The notes beneath the pieces are model-generated. The model did not search any database, was not told where the DNA came from, and was given only the letters and a program-made list of their open reading frames with translations. Shown piece after piece: positions 8,712-19,432 of a DNA stretch of 64,000 nucleotides. A program made the position numbers and the translations under genes. This stretch comes from Herbaspirillum autotrophicum. GTDB taxonomy: Bacteria > Pseudomonadota > Gammaproteobacteria > Burkholderiales > Burkholderiaceae_D. The DNA is taken from assembly GCF_001189915.1 (NCBI RefSeq), contig NZ_LFLS01000003.1, positions 1 to 64,000 of the forward strand, written 5' to 3'. Within the stretch, counting starts at the first letter, position 1, and each line of letters begins with the position of its first letter.

Positions 8712-10145
8712 CTATGACGCGGCATGGCTGCCGACATCATCCAGCCAGCCGCCGCCCAGCGCCTTGTACAGAGACACCGTCGCTTGCAGGCGCTGCAATT
8801 TGATCTGTCCCAGCTGGTTTTGCGCTTCCGACAGATTGCGTTGGGTATCCAGCACCGTCATCAAATCTTCGGCACCGACGCGATAACGGATTTCCGATAA
8901 TTCAAACGCAAACCGCGCCTGTTCGACTTCCGTACTCTTGAGACGGTAGCGTTCTTCGAGGCTGCGAATACTGCCCAGCGTTTTTTCCACATCCGACAGT
9001 GCCGTCACCACGGCCGAGCGATACACCTGCACCAGTTCCTGCTTCTGGGCAATCGCCAGATCGCGCTTGTTGGCGAGGCGGCCACCATCAAAAATCGGCG
9101 CGGTCAGCGAGGCACCGAGATTGGCCAGCAAATTCGGACCGTCAAACAACGACAGCAAGGCATTGCTCTGGGCGCCGGTAGAACCGGTCAGGCGAATACT
9201 CGGAAACAGATTCGCGCGCGCCACGGCAACATTGGCATTGGCTTCGGCCAGCCGTGCTTCGGCGCGACGGATATCAGGACGGCGCGCCAGCAATTCAGAC
9301 GGCAGACCGGGGGCGATCTTCGGCATCAGGATATCGGCCAGTCCATGCTCGGCAACGCTGAAGGTTTGCGGTGGCCGGCCCAGCAAAATTGCCAGCGCCA
9401 CCTGGGCATCGCGCTCTTGCTGTTTCAGATCGGGAATCGCTGCTTTCTGACCGGCCACGGCCGAGCGCTGACGCGCCAGATCGAGCGGCGAGGCAGCGCC
9501 GGCGCGGCTTTGCGCTTCCACCAGCTTGAGCACGCGCTCGGCGTTGCCAACGTTCTGGGTCGCAATCGCCAGCCGGTCGCGCAGCGACAATACTTGCAGA
9601 TAGGTGGAGACAATGCCGCTGGTGACGGTCAGCGCCACCGTTTCGCGGTCATATACATTGGCGCGCAATGAGGCTTCGGCAGCCGCCACACCGGCGCGGT
9701 TCTTGCCCCAGAAATCGACTTCATAACCGATTTCCAGCATGCCGCTGGCCGAGGTGGTGGCGGTGCCGCCGCCGAGCGGGAATTCCCGGTTGGCGGAGGT
9801 GGCGATATCGACATCCGGCAGCAACGGCGCACCGGCAATCCGGGCTTGCGCTTCGGCTTGCTGCACGCGCGAGACGGCTGCGGCAATCTCGAAATTATTG
9901 CGCTGGCCTTCGTCGACCAGCATGCTCAATTCAGAACTGCCGAAATGTTTCCACCAGCCCACATCCGGCCGCAATTGCTCTTCGTCGGCGGCCGTGCTCC
10001 ACTTTTGCGGCAATTCGACCGCCGGAATCGGCTCGATATCGACTTGCGTCGCGGCGCAGCCGGACAACAACAGCGCCATTGCCAGCGCTATCGTCGAGGG
10101 TCGGGGTAGGTACGGCGCTGATGCCATTTTGCGGTATACGTTCAT
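8712..10145 (-). CDS. Outer-membrane efflux lipoprotein, NodT/OprM family
   Basis: 477 residues with a lipoprotein signal: hydrophobic segment ALAMALLLSGC with the lipidated cysteine at about residue 30. It contains two outer-membrane efflux (OEP) repeats with long coiled helices, the layout of OprM/NodT channel proteins. It should form the trimeric exit duct of a tripartite pump. It follows a MacA-like adaptor gene by about 125 bases in the same direction, but no RND or MacB pump gene is present. The start could also be the ATG at 10127. Confidence 0.9.
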   Translation of the reverse strand: MNVYRKMASAPYLPRPSTIALAMALLLSGCAATQVDIEPIPAVELPQKWSTAADEEQLRPDVGWWKHFGSSELSMLVDEGQRNNFEIAAAVSRVQQAEAQARIAGAPLLPDVDIATSANREFPLGGGTATTSASGMLEIGYEVDFWGKNRAGVAAAEASLRANVYDRETVALTVTSGIVSTYLQVLSLRDRLAIATQNVGNAERVLKLVEAQSRAGAASPLDLARQRSAVAGQKAAIPDLKQQERDAQVALAILLGRPPQTFSVAEHGLADILMPKIAPGLPSELLARRPDIRRAEARLAEANANVAVARANLFPSIRLTGSTGAQSNALLSLFDGPNLLANLGASLTAPIFDGGRLANKRDLAIAQKQELVQVYRSAVVTALSDVEKTLGSIRSLEERYRLKSTEVEQARFAFELSEIRYRVGAEDLMTVLDTQRNLSEAQNQLGQIKLQRLQATVSLYKALGGGWLDDVGSHAAS

Positions 10146-10269
10146 TGCTTTGTCGGTTGCAGGAAATCTGCCGGAATCGCAGCATCATTCGATGCGCATG
10201 CGGAGTGTAGTCGATGTGCATTGTAAACCGGACGCCGGCCTGCCGCCTGAATCCAGACCGCCGACCCGC

Positions 10270-11445
10270 TTAACGCTCGCGCACCGGCAACACCACCTGT
10301 TCCCCCGCCTTCAGGCCGGCCAGCACTTGCACCTTGTCGGCGTTGCGCACGCCGAGCCTGACCTTGCGAGTTTCGAGCTTGCCGTCCTCCAGCCTGACCT
10401 TGATGGTCTGCAAACCTTCGCGGTCCGGCTTGACTGCCAGCGCCACCGGGATCGTCACCGCATCGTCGGCTTTTTCCAGCACGAAGTAGACATCGGCCGT
10501 CATGCCGGCCATCAGTTCGCGACTCGGATTGGCGACATCGAACAACACCGTGTAGTAGGCTTTCTTGCCTTGCTTGCCTGAATCATCGGCCGGCAGCAGC
10601 ATGATTTGCCGCAACTTGCCGGCCCAGCGCTTGCCGGGATAACCGGGCGTGGTGAAGTAGGCAATCATGCCCTTGTGCAAACGCGTCACATCTTCTTCTG
10701 CCACGCGCGCCTGGACGCTCATCTTGCTCAGGTCGGCAATCCGCATCAGCACATCCTGATTGGCATTGAGCGTCTGCCCCACGCGCGCCGACAACGCCAC
10801 CACCACACCGCTGACCGGCGCCACGACGCGGGTCTGCTTCTGAATCGCTTCATCTTCTTTCATCGCCGCTTCCATCTGCTGAATCTGGGCATTGATGGCA
10901 TCCACCTTGGCCGCTGCCGAATACATGCCCATCCGGCTTGATTCAAACGATTCTTCGCGCGTGGCATTTTCTGCCTTCAATTGGGTCTGCCGCTGAAACT
11001 GCAATTGCGCAAAATCGAGCTGGGCATTCTGGCCGGCAAGTTCGGCCTTGAGACGCGCCAGCTGCGCCCGGTTGTTTTCTACCCGGCCGGCGGCCACGGC
11101 CGGTGAAATGGTGACCAGCAGCCGCCCTTCCTTGACGCTTTCACCGATGCCGACCGAGACGTCAGAAATCTGGCCCGATACCTTGGCACCGACATCGACA
11201 TAGCTCTGCATGGCGACATTGCCGGTGGCATTCACTACCTGCTCGATATCGGCGACTTCGGCCTTGACGGTTTCCAGCACCACCGGTACCGGCGTCGGAT
11301 GGCGTTCGCGGTAACCGAACCAGACCGCGACCGCGATGCACAGCAACAGCGAGGTCGCCGCCAGCGCCCATACCGTGCGCCGGCTGGTGCGCGGTTCGGC
11401 AGGCGGCATGAAGCGTTCATCGGGTCCGGGTAATTCCTGGGTCAT
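10270..11445 (-). CDS. MacA-like periplasmic adaptor (membrane fusion protein)
   Basis: 391 residues. A short cytoplasmic tail and one membrane helix (about 25-45) are followed by a biotinyl-lipoyl-like barrel, an alpha-hairpin coiled coil (about 105-190), and a barrel domain with VVAPVSGVVVALSARVGQTL. This order matches adaptors of MacAB-type pumps, which bridge an inner-membrane transporter to a TolC-like duct. It starts 30 bases after mdoH and precedes the OprM-like gene. The expected MacB permease/ATPase is absent from this unit. Confidence 0.88.
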   Translation of the reverse strand: MTQELPGPDERFMPPAEPRTSRRTVWALAATSLLLCIAVAVWFGYRERHPTPVPVVLETVKAEVADIEQVVNATGNVAMQSYVDVGAKVSGQISDVSVGIGESVKEGRLLVTISPAVAAGRVENNRAQLARLKAELAGQNAQLDFAQLQFQRQTQLKAENATREESFESSRMGMYSAAAKVDAINAQIQQMEAAMKEDEAIQKQTRVVAPVSGVVVALSARVGQTLNANQDVLMRIADLSKMSVQARVAEEDVTRLHKGMIAYFTTPGYPGKRWAGKLRQIMLLPADDSGKQGKKAYYTVLFDVANPSRELMAGMTADVYFVLEKADDAVTIPVALAVKPDREGLQTIKVRLEDGKLETRKVRLGVRNADKVQVLAGLKAGEQVVLPVRER

Positions 11446-11475
11446 GTCATTCTCTTCAAGTTCTGTTCAGATTCA

Positions 11476-14064
11476 TCAAGCCATCCATGCCGGATGCACT
11501 TGTGGTGCCGACCACACCGCCAGATGCAAACGCGACAGCAATTGCGGATCGGTCAGCAAGGTCAGTTTCTGCTTGGCCGACAAGCCATGCGGGCCGGCAT
11601 TGAGCGCCCGTCGCAACAAGGCTTCACCGGCAGCATGACTGGCCGGCAGCCGGGCCGCGGCCGGATGTTCATGCGCGGTGGCGCACAACAAGGCATTGCA
11701 ACCGGGATCCACCACCGCGTCGACGAACCCTGGCAGCGCCGGCGTCGCTTCCAGATAGGCGACGGTTTCGCGCAATTCGCGCGGCACATCGGTTTCTTCC
11801 GGAATCGCGAACAAGCCGGCACGACGGAAGGCGCGTCCCAGCGAGACCCGGCTCGACAGCACCGATAACGGCACCGACAATGTCAGCGCACCGGCAATCG
11901 GCAACAACCACCAGACGAACGAAGGATTGAGCCAGTACACCAGCACCCCCCACACCACGCCGATCACCGAATGTACGCCATGGCGCTGAATGGCCTGGCC
12001 CCAACCAGTTTCGTTATCAGCCCGCGGCGGCGACTTCCAGCCCACGGCCCAGCCCAAAAATGCACCCAGCACGAAACGCGTGTGGAACAGCATGCGCACC
12101 GGCGCCAGCAACATCGAAAACAACAGCTCGATCAACATGCTGCAGGTGACGCGCAATGCGCCACCAAAGCCCCGCGCACCCTTGTTGATGATCAGCAGCA
12201 CGCTGAGTATCTTGGGCAAAAACAGAATCGTGGCAGTAGCAGAAAACAATGCCAGCGCTTTTTCCGGATGCCATTCGGGCCAGATCGGAAACAGTTGCCG
12301 CGGCTCGACAAAATATTGCGGGTCAACCAGTGTATGCGTGGCCAGCAACAAGGTCGACAAGGCCAGGAACAGACACCACAACGGCGCCGACACATAGGCC
12401 ATGACGCCGGTCACGAATACCGCGCGGTGCACCACATGCATGCCGCGCGCCAGAAACAGCCGGAAGTTCATCAGGTTGCCCTGGCACCAGCGACGGTCGC
12501 GACTCAATTCGTCGAGCAGATTGGGCGGCATCTCTTCATAACTGCCATCAAGATCGTAGGCAATCCAGACCGACCAGCCGGCACGCCGCATCAGCGAGGC
12601 TTCAACAAAATCGTGCGACAGGATCGGTCCTGCCAGCGTGCCTTCGCCAGGCAATGGCGCCAGCGCGCAATGGCGCATGAAGGGTTCCAGCCGGATGATC
12701 GCGTTGTGGCCCCAGTAATGCGACTCGCCGAGTTGCCAGTAATGCAGTCCGGCAGTAAACAACGGGCCATAGACCCGCGTCGAAAACTGTTGAATGCGCG
12801 CATACAAGGTGTCGCGGCCGGCCGCGCGCGGCGCGGTCTGAATGATACCGGCACCGGGATTGGCTTCCATCAGCCGCACCAGCGTAGACAGGCATTGGCC
12901 GCTCATCACGCTGTCGGCGTCGAGCACCAGCATGTAGCGATAATCGGAGCCCCAGCGACGGCAGAAGTCATCGATATTGCCACTCTTGCGTTTGACCCGG
13001 CGGCGGCGATGACGGTAGAAAATATTGCCGAAGCCATCGACCTCGTTGCACAAGCTGGCCCATGCCGCAGCCTCGGCGGTGCAGATGTCGGCATCCCCGC
13101 TGTCGCTCAACACAAAGAAGTCGAACCGTTCCAGGTCGCCGCTGCGGCGGACCGATTCGTAAGTGGCGCGCAAACCGGCAAACACCCGCGCCACGTCTTC
13201 GTTGCAGATCGGCATGACAATCGCGGTACGGGCTTCCGGTGCAATCCATTTCGGTCCGGCCGCTTCGCGTGAAATCAAATAGGGATCGGTGCCGCGCATC
13301 AAGACCAGAAAGCCGGTCATGGCGGTCCAGAAACCGGCCGAGACCCAGCAGAACAACAAGGCGAACAACGCCAGGATGACCATCTCCAGCGGCTTTTCAC
13401 CGTGATAGGGCAATACCTCGCTCATGAAATAGGTGGCCAGCGCGGTCTGCATCAGCATCAGCAACAGCAAGGTAATCCGGCGCACGTTACCGCTGTGCTG
13501 CCAGTAACCGCGCGGATCGGGTGCATCCGGCTGGTCCTGGCTGGCGGCATCCTGGGGCAGCGTCTGTTGTTCGATTTCATCTTCGATGAAACCCGGTTCG
13601 GTTTCCGGCACGCCGCGGCGTTGCGCCGAACGGCGATCAAACTTGCGGTTGGCTTCATCGACCCAGCGCGCGAACGGGTTCAGCTCACCCCAGGGGCGCG
13701 GCACCATGGAACGCCGGTTGAGCGGCGGCGCCACGGCAACATGGGCACCGTCATCATCGGGCGCGGCGCACAGCGGCAACGCGGTGCTGCCATCATCGTG
13801 CGGCGGCCAGATCAGGCGCAAACGGGTGGCAATCGACTGCAGTGCCGGATTGTCATCCGTCGCCAGCGACGCAATCGAGCCGGCCTGCGCTGCCGCCAGC
13901 ACCCGATGTACGTCCTGCATGGCGTCCCCCGACGCCAGTGCACTGACCCGCGTCTCGATTTCCAGCCGCTGTTGCGCCGACAGCGGCAGTCGTTCCAGAT
14001 AGCGGTCGACCTGTTGCGAAGCGGCGCTGGCCTGCCTCAATTGGGGGGTAATATGTAGCTCCAC
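11476..14064 (-). CDS. mdoH: Glucans biosynthesis glucosyltransferase H
   Basis: 862-residue inner-membrane family 2 glycosyltransferase that builds the beta-1,2 glucan backbone of osmoregulated periplasmic glucans. A GT2 domain lies between membrane segments: [10 protein letters not shown] holds the DxD-type motif and [12 protein letters not shown] the Q-x-x-R-W-like acceptor motif. Several further helices follow in the C-terminal half. The start is GTG at 14064, overlapping the last 28 bases of mdoG, so the genes are translationally linked. E. coli MdoH is about 847 residues. Confidence 0.95.
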   Translation of the reverse strand: MELHITPQLRQASAASQQVDRYLERLPLSAQQRLEIETRVSALASGDAMQDVHRVLAAAQAGSIASLATDDNPALQSIATRLRLIWPPHDDGSTALPLCAAPDDDGAHVAVAPPLNRRSMVPRPWGELNPFARWVDEANRKFDRRSAQRRGVPETEPGFIEDEIEQQTLPQDAASQDQPDAPDPRGYWQHSGNVRRITLLLLMLMQTALATYFMSEVLPYHGEKPLEMVILALFALLFCWVSAGFWTAMTGFLVLMRGTDPYLISREAAGPKWIAPEARTAIVMPICNEDVARVFAGLRATYESVRRSGDLERFDFFVLSDSGDADICTAEAAAWASLCNEVDGFGNIFYRHRRRRVKRKSGNIDDFCRRWGSDYRYMLVLDADSVMSGQCLSTLVRLMEANPGAGIIQTAPRAAGRDTLYARIQQFSTRVYGPLFTAGLHYWQLGESHYWGHNAIIRLEPFMRHCALAPLPGEGTLAGPILSHDFVEASLMRRAGWSVWIAYDLDGSYEEMPPNLLDELSRDRRWCQGNLMNFRLFLARGMHVVHRAVFVTGVMAYVSAPLWCLFLALSTLLLATHTLVDPQYFVEPRQLFPIWPEWHPEKALALFSATATILFLPKILSVLLIINKGARGFGGALRVTCSMLIELLFSMLLAPVRMLFHTRFVLGAFLGWAVGWKSPPRADNETGWGQAIQRHGVHSVIGVVWGVLVYWLNPSFVWWLLPIAGALTLSVPLSVLSSRVSLGRAFRRAGLFAIPEETDVPRELRETVAYLEATPALPGFVDAVVDPGCNALLCATAHEHPAAARLPASHAAGEALLRRALNAGPHGLSAKQKLTLLTDPQLLSRLHLAVWSAPQVHPAWMA

Positions 14065-15617
14065 GTTTCTGACAAGGTTGCGCCGTTGGCTGCTGCATTC
14101 TTCAGGAATCCACGCAGTTCAACCGGCTTGTTATCTTCATTGCGACGCAGTTTGACTTCCATGCGCCAGCCACCCGTGACTTCATTGCGACGCGTGTTGA
14201 CGCTGACGATCTTGCCATTGCTGTCGCTCTCCACCGTACCTTCGATCCTGGCACTGGCCGGCAGTTTCTTCAATGTCGCGCCATCGAAATCAATCGACAT
14301 GCCGATGGTATCGTCGGCCTTGGCGCGATAGCCATGCCCGATGCGGGTCTGCGCCACCCACGCCAGTGGCGGCTTGCGTTCGGTTTCGCGTTGCCAGTAC
14401 ATGCGGTATTCGACATTGAACGGCTGGCCGGGTTTCGGCATTGCCTTCGGCAGCCAGTAGGCGACGATATTGTCGTTGGTTTCATCCGGGGTCGGAATCT
14501 GTACCAGCTCGATCTGCCCCGAACCCCACTTGCCCTTCGGTTCGATCCACAGGCTCGGACGGTTTTCATAATGGTAGTCGAGATCTTCGTAGCTGGAGAA
14601 CTGGCGGTCACGCTGCATCAGTCCGAAGCCGAGCGGGTTGTCGAAGCTGAACGAGGTGATCAGCAGGCGCTTCGGATTGACCAGCGGCCGCCAGATCCAT
14701 TCACCGGTGCCGGATTGCATCGACAGGCCATCCGAATCATGCACCTCGGGGCGGAAGTCGCCCGGCTGGGATGGTTGGTTTTCGCCAAAGAAAAACATGC
14801 TGGTCAGCGGCGCAATACCCATCTTGGTGACATTGCTACGCAGATACAACTGCGCCTTGACGTCGATCACCGTATCGGTGCCGGGCCGCAAGGTAAAACG
14901 GTAAGCACCGGTGGCGCGTTGCGAATCGAGCAAGGCGTAGACGGTCAATTCCTTGTCGCCGGCTTTGGGACGATCCAGCCAGAATTCGACAAAGCGCGGG
15001 AATTCTTCGCCTGAATACAATGCGGTGTCGATGGCCAGTCCGCGCGCTGAAATGCCGTAACCCTGCCCCTTGCCCATGGCGCGGAAGTAGCTGGCACCGA
15101 GAAAGGTCAGGACGTCGTCCTTGTCCTTGGCCGAATTGAGCGGGTAGCGGATGCGGAAGCCGGCAAAGCCGGCATTGCGGATGCGGCGGGCATCCAGACT
15201 GTTGCGGCCATAGTCGAACAGGGCCGGGTTGAAAGCGATCTCGCGCGCTGCGCCGCCGACCACTTCATTGATCTTGACCGGCTCCACAAACGCGCCGCCG
15301 GGGTGAATGAAGCTCAGCTCGAATGGCAGCTTCTCGTTGCGCCAGTAGGAACGTTCCGATTTGAAATGAATGCCGTTCGACTGTTCATAGCTCAATTCCT
15401 TGATTTCCTTGGGCATGCGGTCAGCCGGCTTGCGGTACGACTTGCCGGCCAGCGCTTTGGCGCGCGCGGCCACATCGTTGAAGTCGAATGCCAAGCCTGG
15501 TGCGCCATGCAGAATCAGCAAGGCGGCAACTGCCGCTGACGTGATGTGTCGTCCCACAGCATGGGAGATTTTGACGGGGCTGCCACCGGCAGGCCGTCGA
15601 TACGCGATTGAAAACAT
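14037..15617 (-). CDS. mdoG: Glucans biosynthesis protein G (periplasmic)
   Basis: Periplasmic protein needed for assembly of osmoregulated periplasmic glucans. A signal peptide (hydrophobic stretch [17 protein letters not shown]) is followed by the MdoG beta-sandwich domain beginning [16 protein letters not shown]. About 526 residues from the ATG at 15617, which has GGAAAT upstream; an in-frame ATG at 15635 would add six residues. Overlaps mdoH by 28 bases, the usual mdoGH order. The same transcript may continue into the adaptor and outer-membrane factor genes. Confidence 0.94.
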   Translation of the reverse strand: MFSIAYRRPAGGSPVKISHAVGRHITSAAVAALLILHGAPGLAFDFNDVAARAKALAGKSYRKPADRMPKEIKELSYEQSNGIHFKSERSYWRNEKLPFELSFIHPGGAFVEPVKINEVVGGAAREIAFNPALFDYGRNSLDARRIRNAGFAGFRIRYPLNSAKDKDDVLTFLGASYFRAMGKGQGYGISARGLAIDTALYSGEEFPRFVEFWLDRPKAGDKELTVYALLDSQRATGAYRFTLRPGTDTVIDVKAQLYLRSNVTKMGIAPLTSMFFFGENQPSQPGDFRPEVHDSDGLSMQSGTGEWIWRPLVNPKRLLITSFSFDNPLGFGLMQRDRQFSSYEDLDYHYENRPSLWIEPKGKWGSGQIELVQIPTPDETNDNIVAYWLPKAMPKPGQPFNVEYRMYWQRETERKPPLAWVAQTRIGHGYRAKADDTIGMSIDFDGATLKKLPASARIEGTVESDSNGKIVSVNTRRNEVTGGWRMEVKLRRNEDNKPVELRGFLKNAAANGATLSETWSYILPPN

Positions 15618-15987
15618 TGGATTTCCGTCTGACATGCAGTTTTTTCTTGTCCGATCACGCCGCTTTCGGCGTGTCGAAAGATGGCGTTAGTTTACCTAAT
15701 GTTGCGCAAGTTGTTTGGAGAGAGCCATCCGACATGCCATTTGAGCGGCTGCCGCGTCCTCCCCGTTTCCTTCCAGACATGCAACATCCCGTTCCCGCAG
15801 CTGATATTTTGCCGCCCTGTGACTGGTGCTCCGATCCGGTTCCGGACCGTTCTCCAGTACATTTATCACTCTATAAGGGCGATTACTCTCCAGAAAGTTC
15901 CTCTTAACCCCTACCAAACACCGTCAGTCCTGTAACATTATGTTTTTGGCTGCGGCCAGACTCCGGCAATCCTACAGAACAACGCGC
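15618..15987. other. Intergenic region between divergent mdoG and folA
   Basis: About 370 bases containing only short open frames with no family resemblance and no ribosome sites. It must hold the divergent promoters for the mdoGH unit and folA. I see no clear operator, RNA element or repeat in it. Confidence 0.5.
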
Positions 15988-16491
15988 ATGTCTCCTACAA
16001 CTACCGCTTCGGCGGCACTTACCATCATTGTTGCCACCGATCAGGCCGGCGGCATTGGCATCCGCAATACCTTGCCCTGGCATCTGCCGGAAGATCTGGC
16101 GCACTTCAAGCGCACCACCTCCGGCCATCCGATCCTGATGGGACGCAAGACGTTCGATTCCATCGGCCGTGCGCTGCCGAACCGGCGTAATATCGTCATC
16201 ACCCGCAATCCGGCGTGGCAACATGCCGGCGTGGAAAGCTGTACGTCGCTAACGCAAGCGGCGGCATTGGTCGCCGGCAGCGAAGCCTTCATCATCGGCG
16301 GCGCCCAGATTTATGCCGAAGCGCTGCCGCTGGCGCACCGTCTGATCATTACCGAAATCGGCCAGCGCTTCGATTGCGACGCCTTTTTCCCGCCGCTGGA
16401 CCTGCAAGTCTGGCAAGAAACCGGGCGTACCACGCATCACAGCGAAGCCCAGGGATTTGACTACGCATTTGTGACATACGAAAGACGCTGA
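15988..16491 (+). CDS. folA: Dihydrofolate reductase
   Basis: 168-residue DHFR that reduces dihydrofolate to tetrahydrofolate with NADPH, regenerating the cofactor oxidised by ThyA. Visible motifs: GGIGIRNTLPWHLPEDLAHF (folate site, with the catalytic Asp position in the PEDL segment), GRKTFDSIG (NADPH phosphate) and FIIGGAQIYAEAL. I start at ATG 15988 (MSPTTTAS); the frame extends upstream by 16 codons without a ribosome site. In many relatives folA is next to thyA, but here they are separated by envelope genes. Confidence 0.96.
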   Translation: MSPTTTASAALTIIVATDQAGGIGIRNTLPWHLPEDLAHFKRTTSGHPILMGRKTFDSIGRALPNRRNIVITRNPAWQHAGVESCTSLTQAAALVAGSEAFIIGGAQIYAEALPLAHRLIITEIGQRFDCDAFFPPLDLQVWQETGRTTHHSEAQGFDYAFVTYERR

Positions 16492-16686
16492 CGTCACTTG
16501 TTGTTTTTACCTGTTTGCTACCAATAAACGCCCCGTTTTCGCGCATATATCCTTGATATCTGCGAAAATTCGGCTTTCCTTTTTCCGCGGTTGCCGGCTG
16601 CCCGGATCAGCGCTGCTGTCCAGCCCCCGACAATCTGTTTTTCAAGCGCGCAAGCTTTTTGCCCAGGCGCAGATGTGGAGTGTCCA

Positions 16687-18951
16687 ATGAAATTCCGTTT
16701 CCCTATTGTCATCATTGATGAAGATTTCCGCTCGGAAAATACTTCCGGTCTCGGCATTCGCGCGCTGGCCGATGCGATCCAGCAAGAAGGCATGGAAGTG
16801 CTGGGCGTCACCAGCTACGGCGATCTGTCGCAATTTGCCCAGCAGCAATCGCGCGCTTCCGCCTTCATCCTGTCGATCGACGATGAAGAATTCGGTGCCG
16901 GCTCGTCCGAGGAAACCGACTTCGCACTGAAGTCGCTGCGCGCCTTCGTCGGCGAAATCCGCCACAAGAATGCCGACATCCCGATTTATCTGTATGGCGA
17001 AACCCGCACCTCGCGCGATATCCCCAACGATATCCTGCGCGAATTGCATGGCTTCATCCATATGTTTGAAGACACGCCGGAATTCGTGGCGCGCCATATC
17101 ATCCGCGAAGCGAAGTCTTATCTCGATGGTCTGGCGCCGCCGTTTTTCCGCGCACTGGTGCATTACGCGCAGGACGGTTCCTACTCGTGGCACTGTCCCG
17201 GTCACTCGGGCGGCGTCGCCTTCCTGAAGTCGCCAATCGGCCAGATGTTCCACCAGTTTTTCGGTGAGAACATGCTGCGCGCCGACGTCTGCAACGCCGT
17301 CGAAGAACTCGGCCAACTGCTCGACCATACCGGTCCGGTCGCCGATTCCGAACGCAATGCCGCGCGCATCTTCAATGCCGACCATTGCTACTTCGTCACC
17401 AACGGCACGTCGACCTCCAACAAGATGGTCTGGCACTCGACCGTGGCCCCGGGCGACATCGTGGTGGTTGACCGCAACTGTCACAAATCGATTCTGCACT
17501 CGATCATCATGACCGGCGCGATCCCGGTATTCCTGATGCCGACCCGCAATAACCTCGGCATCATCGGTCCGATTCCGCTGGAAGAATTTACGATGGAAAG
17601 CATCCGTCGCAAGATCGAAGCCAATCCGTTTGCGCGCGAAGCCGTCAACAAGAAGCCGCGCATTCTGACCATCACGCAATCGACCTACGACGGCGTGGTG
17701 TACAACGTGGAAACGCTCAAGGAAATGCTGGATGGCGAAATCGACACCCTGCACTTCGACGAAGCCTGGTTGCCGCACGCCACGTTCCATGATTTCTACA
17801 AGGACATGCACGCCATCGGCAAGGATCGCCCGCGCGCCAAGAAGTCGATGATCTTCTCGACCCAGTCGACCCACAAGTTGCTGGCCGGCCTGTCGCAAGC
17901 CTCGCAGATTCTGGTGCGTGAATCGGAAACCGTGCAACTCGATCAGGACGCTTTCAATGAAGCCTTCCTGATGCATACCTCGACCTCGCCGCAATATTCG
18001 ATCATTGCGTCGTGCGACGTCGCTGCCGCCATGATGGAAGCGCCGGGCGGTACTGCGCTGGTGGAAGAAAGCATTTTCGAAGCGCTCGACTTCCGCCGCG
18101 CCATGAAGAAGATCGATCAGGAATTCGGTCTCGACTGGTGGTTCCAGGTGTGGGGTCCGAACAGCTTCTCGGCGGACGGCATCGGCACCCGGGAAGACTG
18201 GGTCATCAAGGCCGAGGACGACTGGCACGGCTTCGGCAATCTGGCACCGGGCTTCAACATGCTCGATCCGATCAAGGCCACCATCGTCACCCCGGGCCTG
18301 TCGCTCGAAGGCAAGTTCAGCGAGACCGGCATTCCGGCCTCAATCGTGACCAAGTATCTGGCCGAACACGGCGTGATCGTCGAAAAGTGCGGTCTGTATT
18401 CGTTCTTCATCATGTTCACCATCGGCATCACCAAGGGCCGCTGGAATACGCTCGTGACCGCGCTGCAACAGTTCAAGGACGACTACGACAAGAACCAGCC
18501 GATCTGGCGCATCCTGCCGGAATTCGCGGCCGCCAACCAAGGCCGCAACGCGCGTTACGAACGTCTGGGCTTGCGCGATCTGTGCCAGCAGATTCACGAA
18601 ACCTATCGCGCCTACGACGTCGCCCGCCTGACTACGGAAATGTATCTGTCCGACATGCAACCGGCGATGAAGCCATCCGACGCATTTGCCAAGATGGCGC
18701 ATCGTGAAATTGATCGCGTGCCGCTTGACGAACTCGAAGGCCGTGTCACGTCGATCCTGCTGACACCTTACCCGCCGGGCATTCCGCTGCTGATCCCGGG
18801 TGAGATTTTCAACAAGACCATCGTTGACTATCTGAAATTCGCACGCGACTTCAACGAGAAATTCCCTGGCTTCGAAACCGACGTTCACGGTTTGGTCAAA
18901 CGTGAAGTCAATGGCCGCCGCGATTACTTCGTGGATTGCGTCAAACAGTAA
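16687..18951 (+). CDS. Orn/Lys/Arg decarboxylase, PLP-dependent (AdiA/LdcC-like)
   Basis: 754-residue decarboxylase. An N-terminal wing/response-regulator-like domain (about 1-130) precedes the fold-type I PLP domain with HFDEAW (PLP-binding Asp) and QSTHKLLAGLSQAS (Schiff-base Lys), and a C-terminal domain. It should make agmatine, cadaverine or putrescine from the basic amino acid. Length is close to biodegradative arginine decarboxylase AdiA (about 755) rather than lysine decarboxylase (about 715), but substrate is not certain. No amine antiporter is adjacent, unlike E. coli acid-resistance systems. Confidence 0.88.
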   Translation: MKFRFPIVIIDEDFRSENTSGLGIRALADAIQQEGMEVLGVTSYGDLSQFAQQQSRASAFILSIDDEEFGAGSSEETDFALKSLRAFVGEIRHKNADIPIYLYGETRTSRDIPNDILRELHGFIHMFEDTPEFVARHIIREAKSYLDGLAPPFFRALVHYAQDGSYSWHCPGHSGGVAFLKSPIGQMFHQFFGENMLRADVCNAVEELGQLLDHTGPVADSERNAARIFNADHCYFVTNGTSTSNKMVWHSTVAPGDIVVVDRNCHKSILHSIIMTGAIPVFLMPTRNNLGIIGPIPLEEFTMESIRRKIEANPFAREAVNKKPRILTITQSTYDGVVYNVETLKEMLDGEIDTLHFDEAWLPHATFHDFYKDMHAIGKDRPRAKKSMIFSTQSTHKLLAGLSQASQILVRESETVQLDQDAFNEAFLMHTSTSPQYSIIASCDVAAAMMEAPGGTALVEESIFEALDFRRAMKKIDQEFGLDWWFQVWGPNSFSADGIGTREDWVIKAEDDWHGFGNLAPGFNMLDPIKATIVTPGLSLEGKFSETGIPASIVTKYLAEHGVIVEKCGLYSFFIMFTIGITKGRWNTLVTALQQFKDDYDKNQPIWRILPEFAAANQGRNARYERLGLRDLCQQIHETYRAYDVARLTTEMYLSDMQPAMKPSDAFAKMAHREIDRVPLDELEGRVTSILLTPYPPGIPLLIPGEIFNKTIVDYLKFARDFNEKFPGFETDVHGLVKREVNGRRDYFVDCVKQ

Positions 18952-18968
18952 TTACTCCGCCTGACACG

Positions 18969-19005
18969 GCACCGGGAGAATTCTTCCGGTGCTGGCATTG
19001 TTTTT
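18969..19005 (+). terminator. Probable terminator after the decarboxylase gene
   Basis: GCACCGG (18969-18975) pairs with CCGGTGC (18986-18992), and the inner bases extend the stem. A run of five T starts at 19001, nine bases after the stem, so it is a plausible but not perfect intrinsic terminator. Confidence 0.5.
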
Positions 19006-19038
19006 CCCTTCCGTTTTTCTTATTACCCGAGAGTCACC

Positions 19039-19380
19039 ATGTCCGCCATACCAGTCTGTCCGCAATGCGCGATGGAAAACACTTATCCCGATGGCAGCAA
19101 TTACGTCTGCGCCGATTGCGGTCACGAATGGCCGGTGACGGCTGCTGCCGCCAGCGATGACAGCAGCGATGATGTCGTCAAAGATTCCAACGGCAATGTG
19201 CTCAGCGACGGCGACGCCGTGGTGCTGATCAAGGATCTGAAGGTCAAGGGTTCATCCATCACGCTGAAGATGGGCACCAAGGTCAAGAGTATCCGTCTGG
19301 TCGGCGGCGATCACGAAGTCGACTGCAAGATGGATGCCGGCAATTTCATGCTCAAGGCTTGCTACCTCAGAAAAGCCTGA
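19039..19380 (+). CDS. yjdM: YjdM/PhnA family zinc-ribbon protein
   Basis: 113 residues. The N-terminal zinc ribbon has two CxxC knuckles, CPQC (about residues 8-11) and CADC (about 26-29). The C-terminal PhnA domain begins VVKDSNGNVLSDGDAVVLIKDLKVKG. Once linked to phosphonate use, the family has no firmly established role. It stands alone between a likely terminator and a convergent gene. Confidence 0.92.
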   Translation: MSAIPVCPQCAMENTYPDGSNYVCADCGHEWPVTAAAASDDSSDDVVKDSNGNVLSDGDAVVLIKDLKVKGSSITLKMGTKVKSIRLVGGDHEVDCKMDAGNFMLKACYLRKA

Positions 19381-19402
19381 GGCAAACAGGAACGCACTAT
19401 TG

Positions 19403-19432
19403 GTGCCGTTGCCCGGCCAGCGGCAACGGCAC
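19403..19432. terminator. Perfect hairpin between convergent genes
   Basis: GTGCCGTTGCC (19403-19413) is fully complementary to GGCAACGGCAC (19422-19432) with an 8-base loop. It directly abuts the stop codon of the minus-strand gene at 19433 and lies 23 bases after yjdM. There is no T tract on either strand, so termination is only inferred from stem strength and location. Confidence 0.4.

Noticed and set aside
15608-15935. Short open frames between mdoG and folA
   Set aside because: No ribosome sites, unusual composition and overlap with two promoter regions.
16642-18228. 528-codon open frame on the minus strand
   Set aside because: Antisense to the decarboxylase gene, without any ribosome site or domain.
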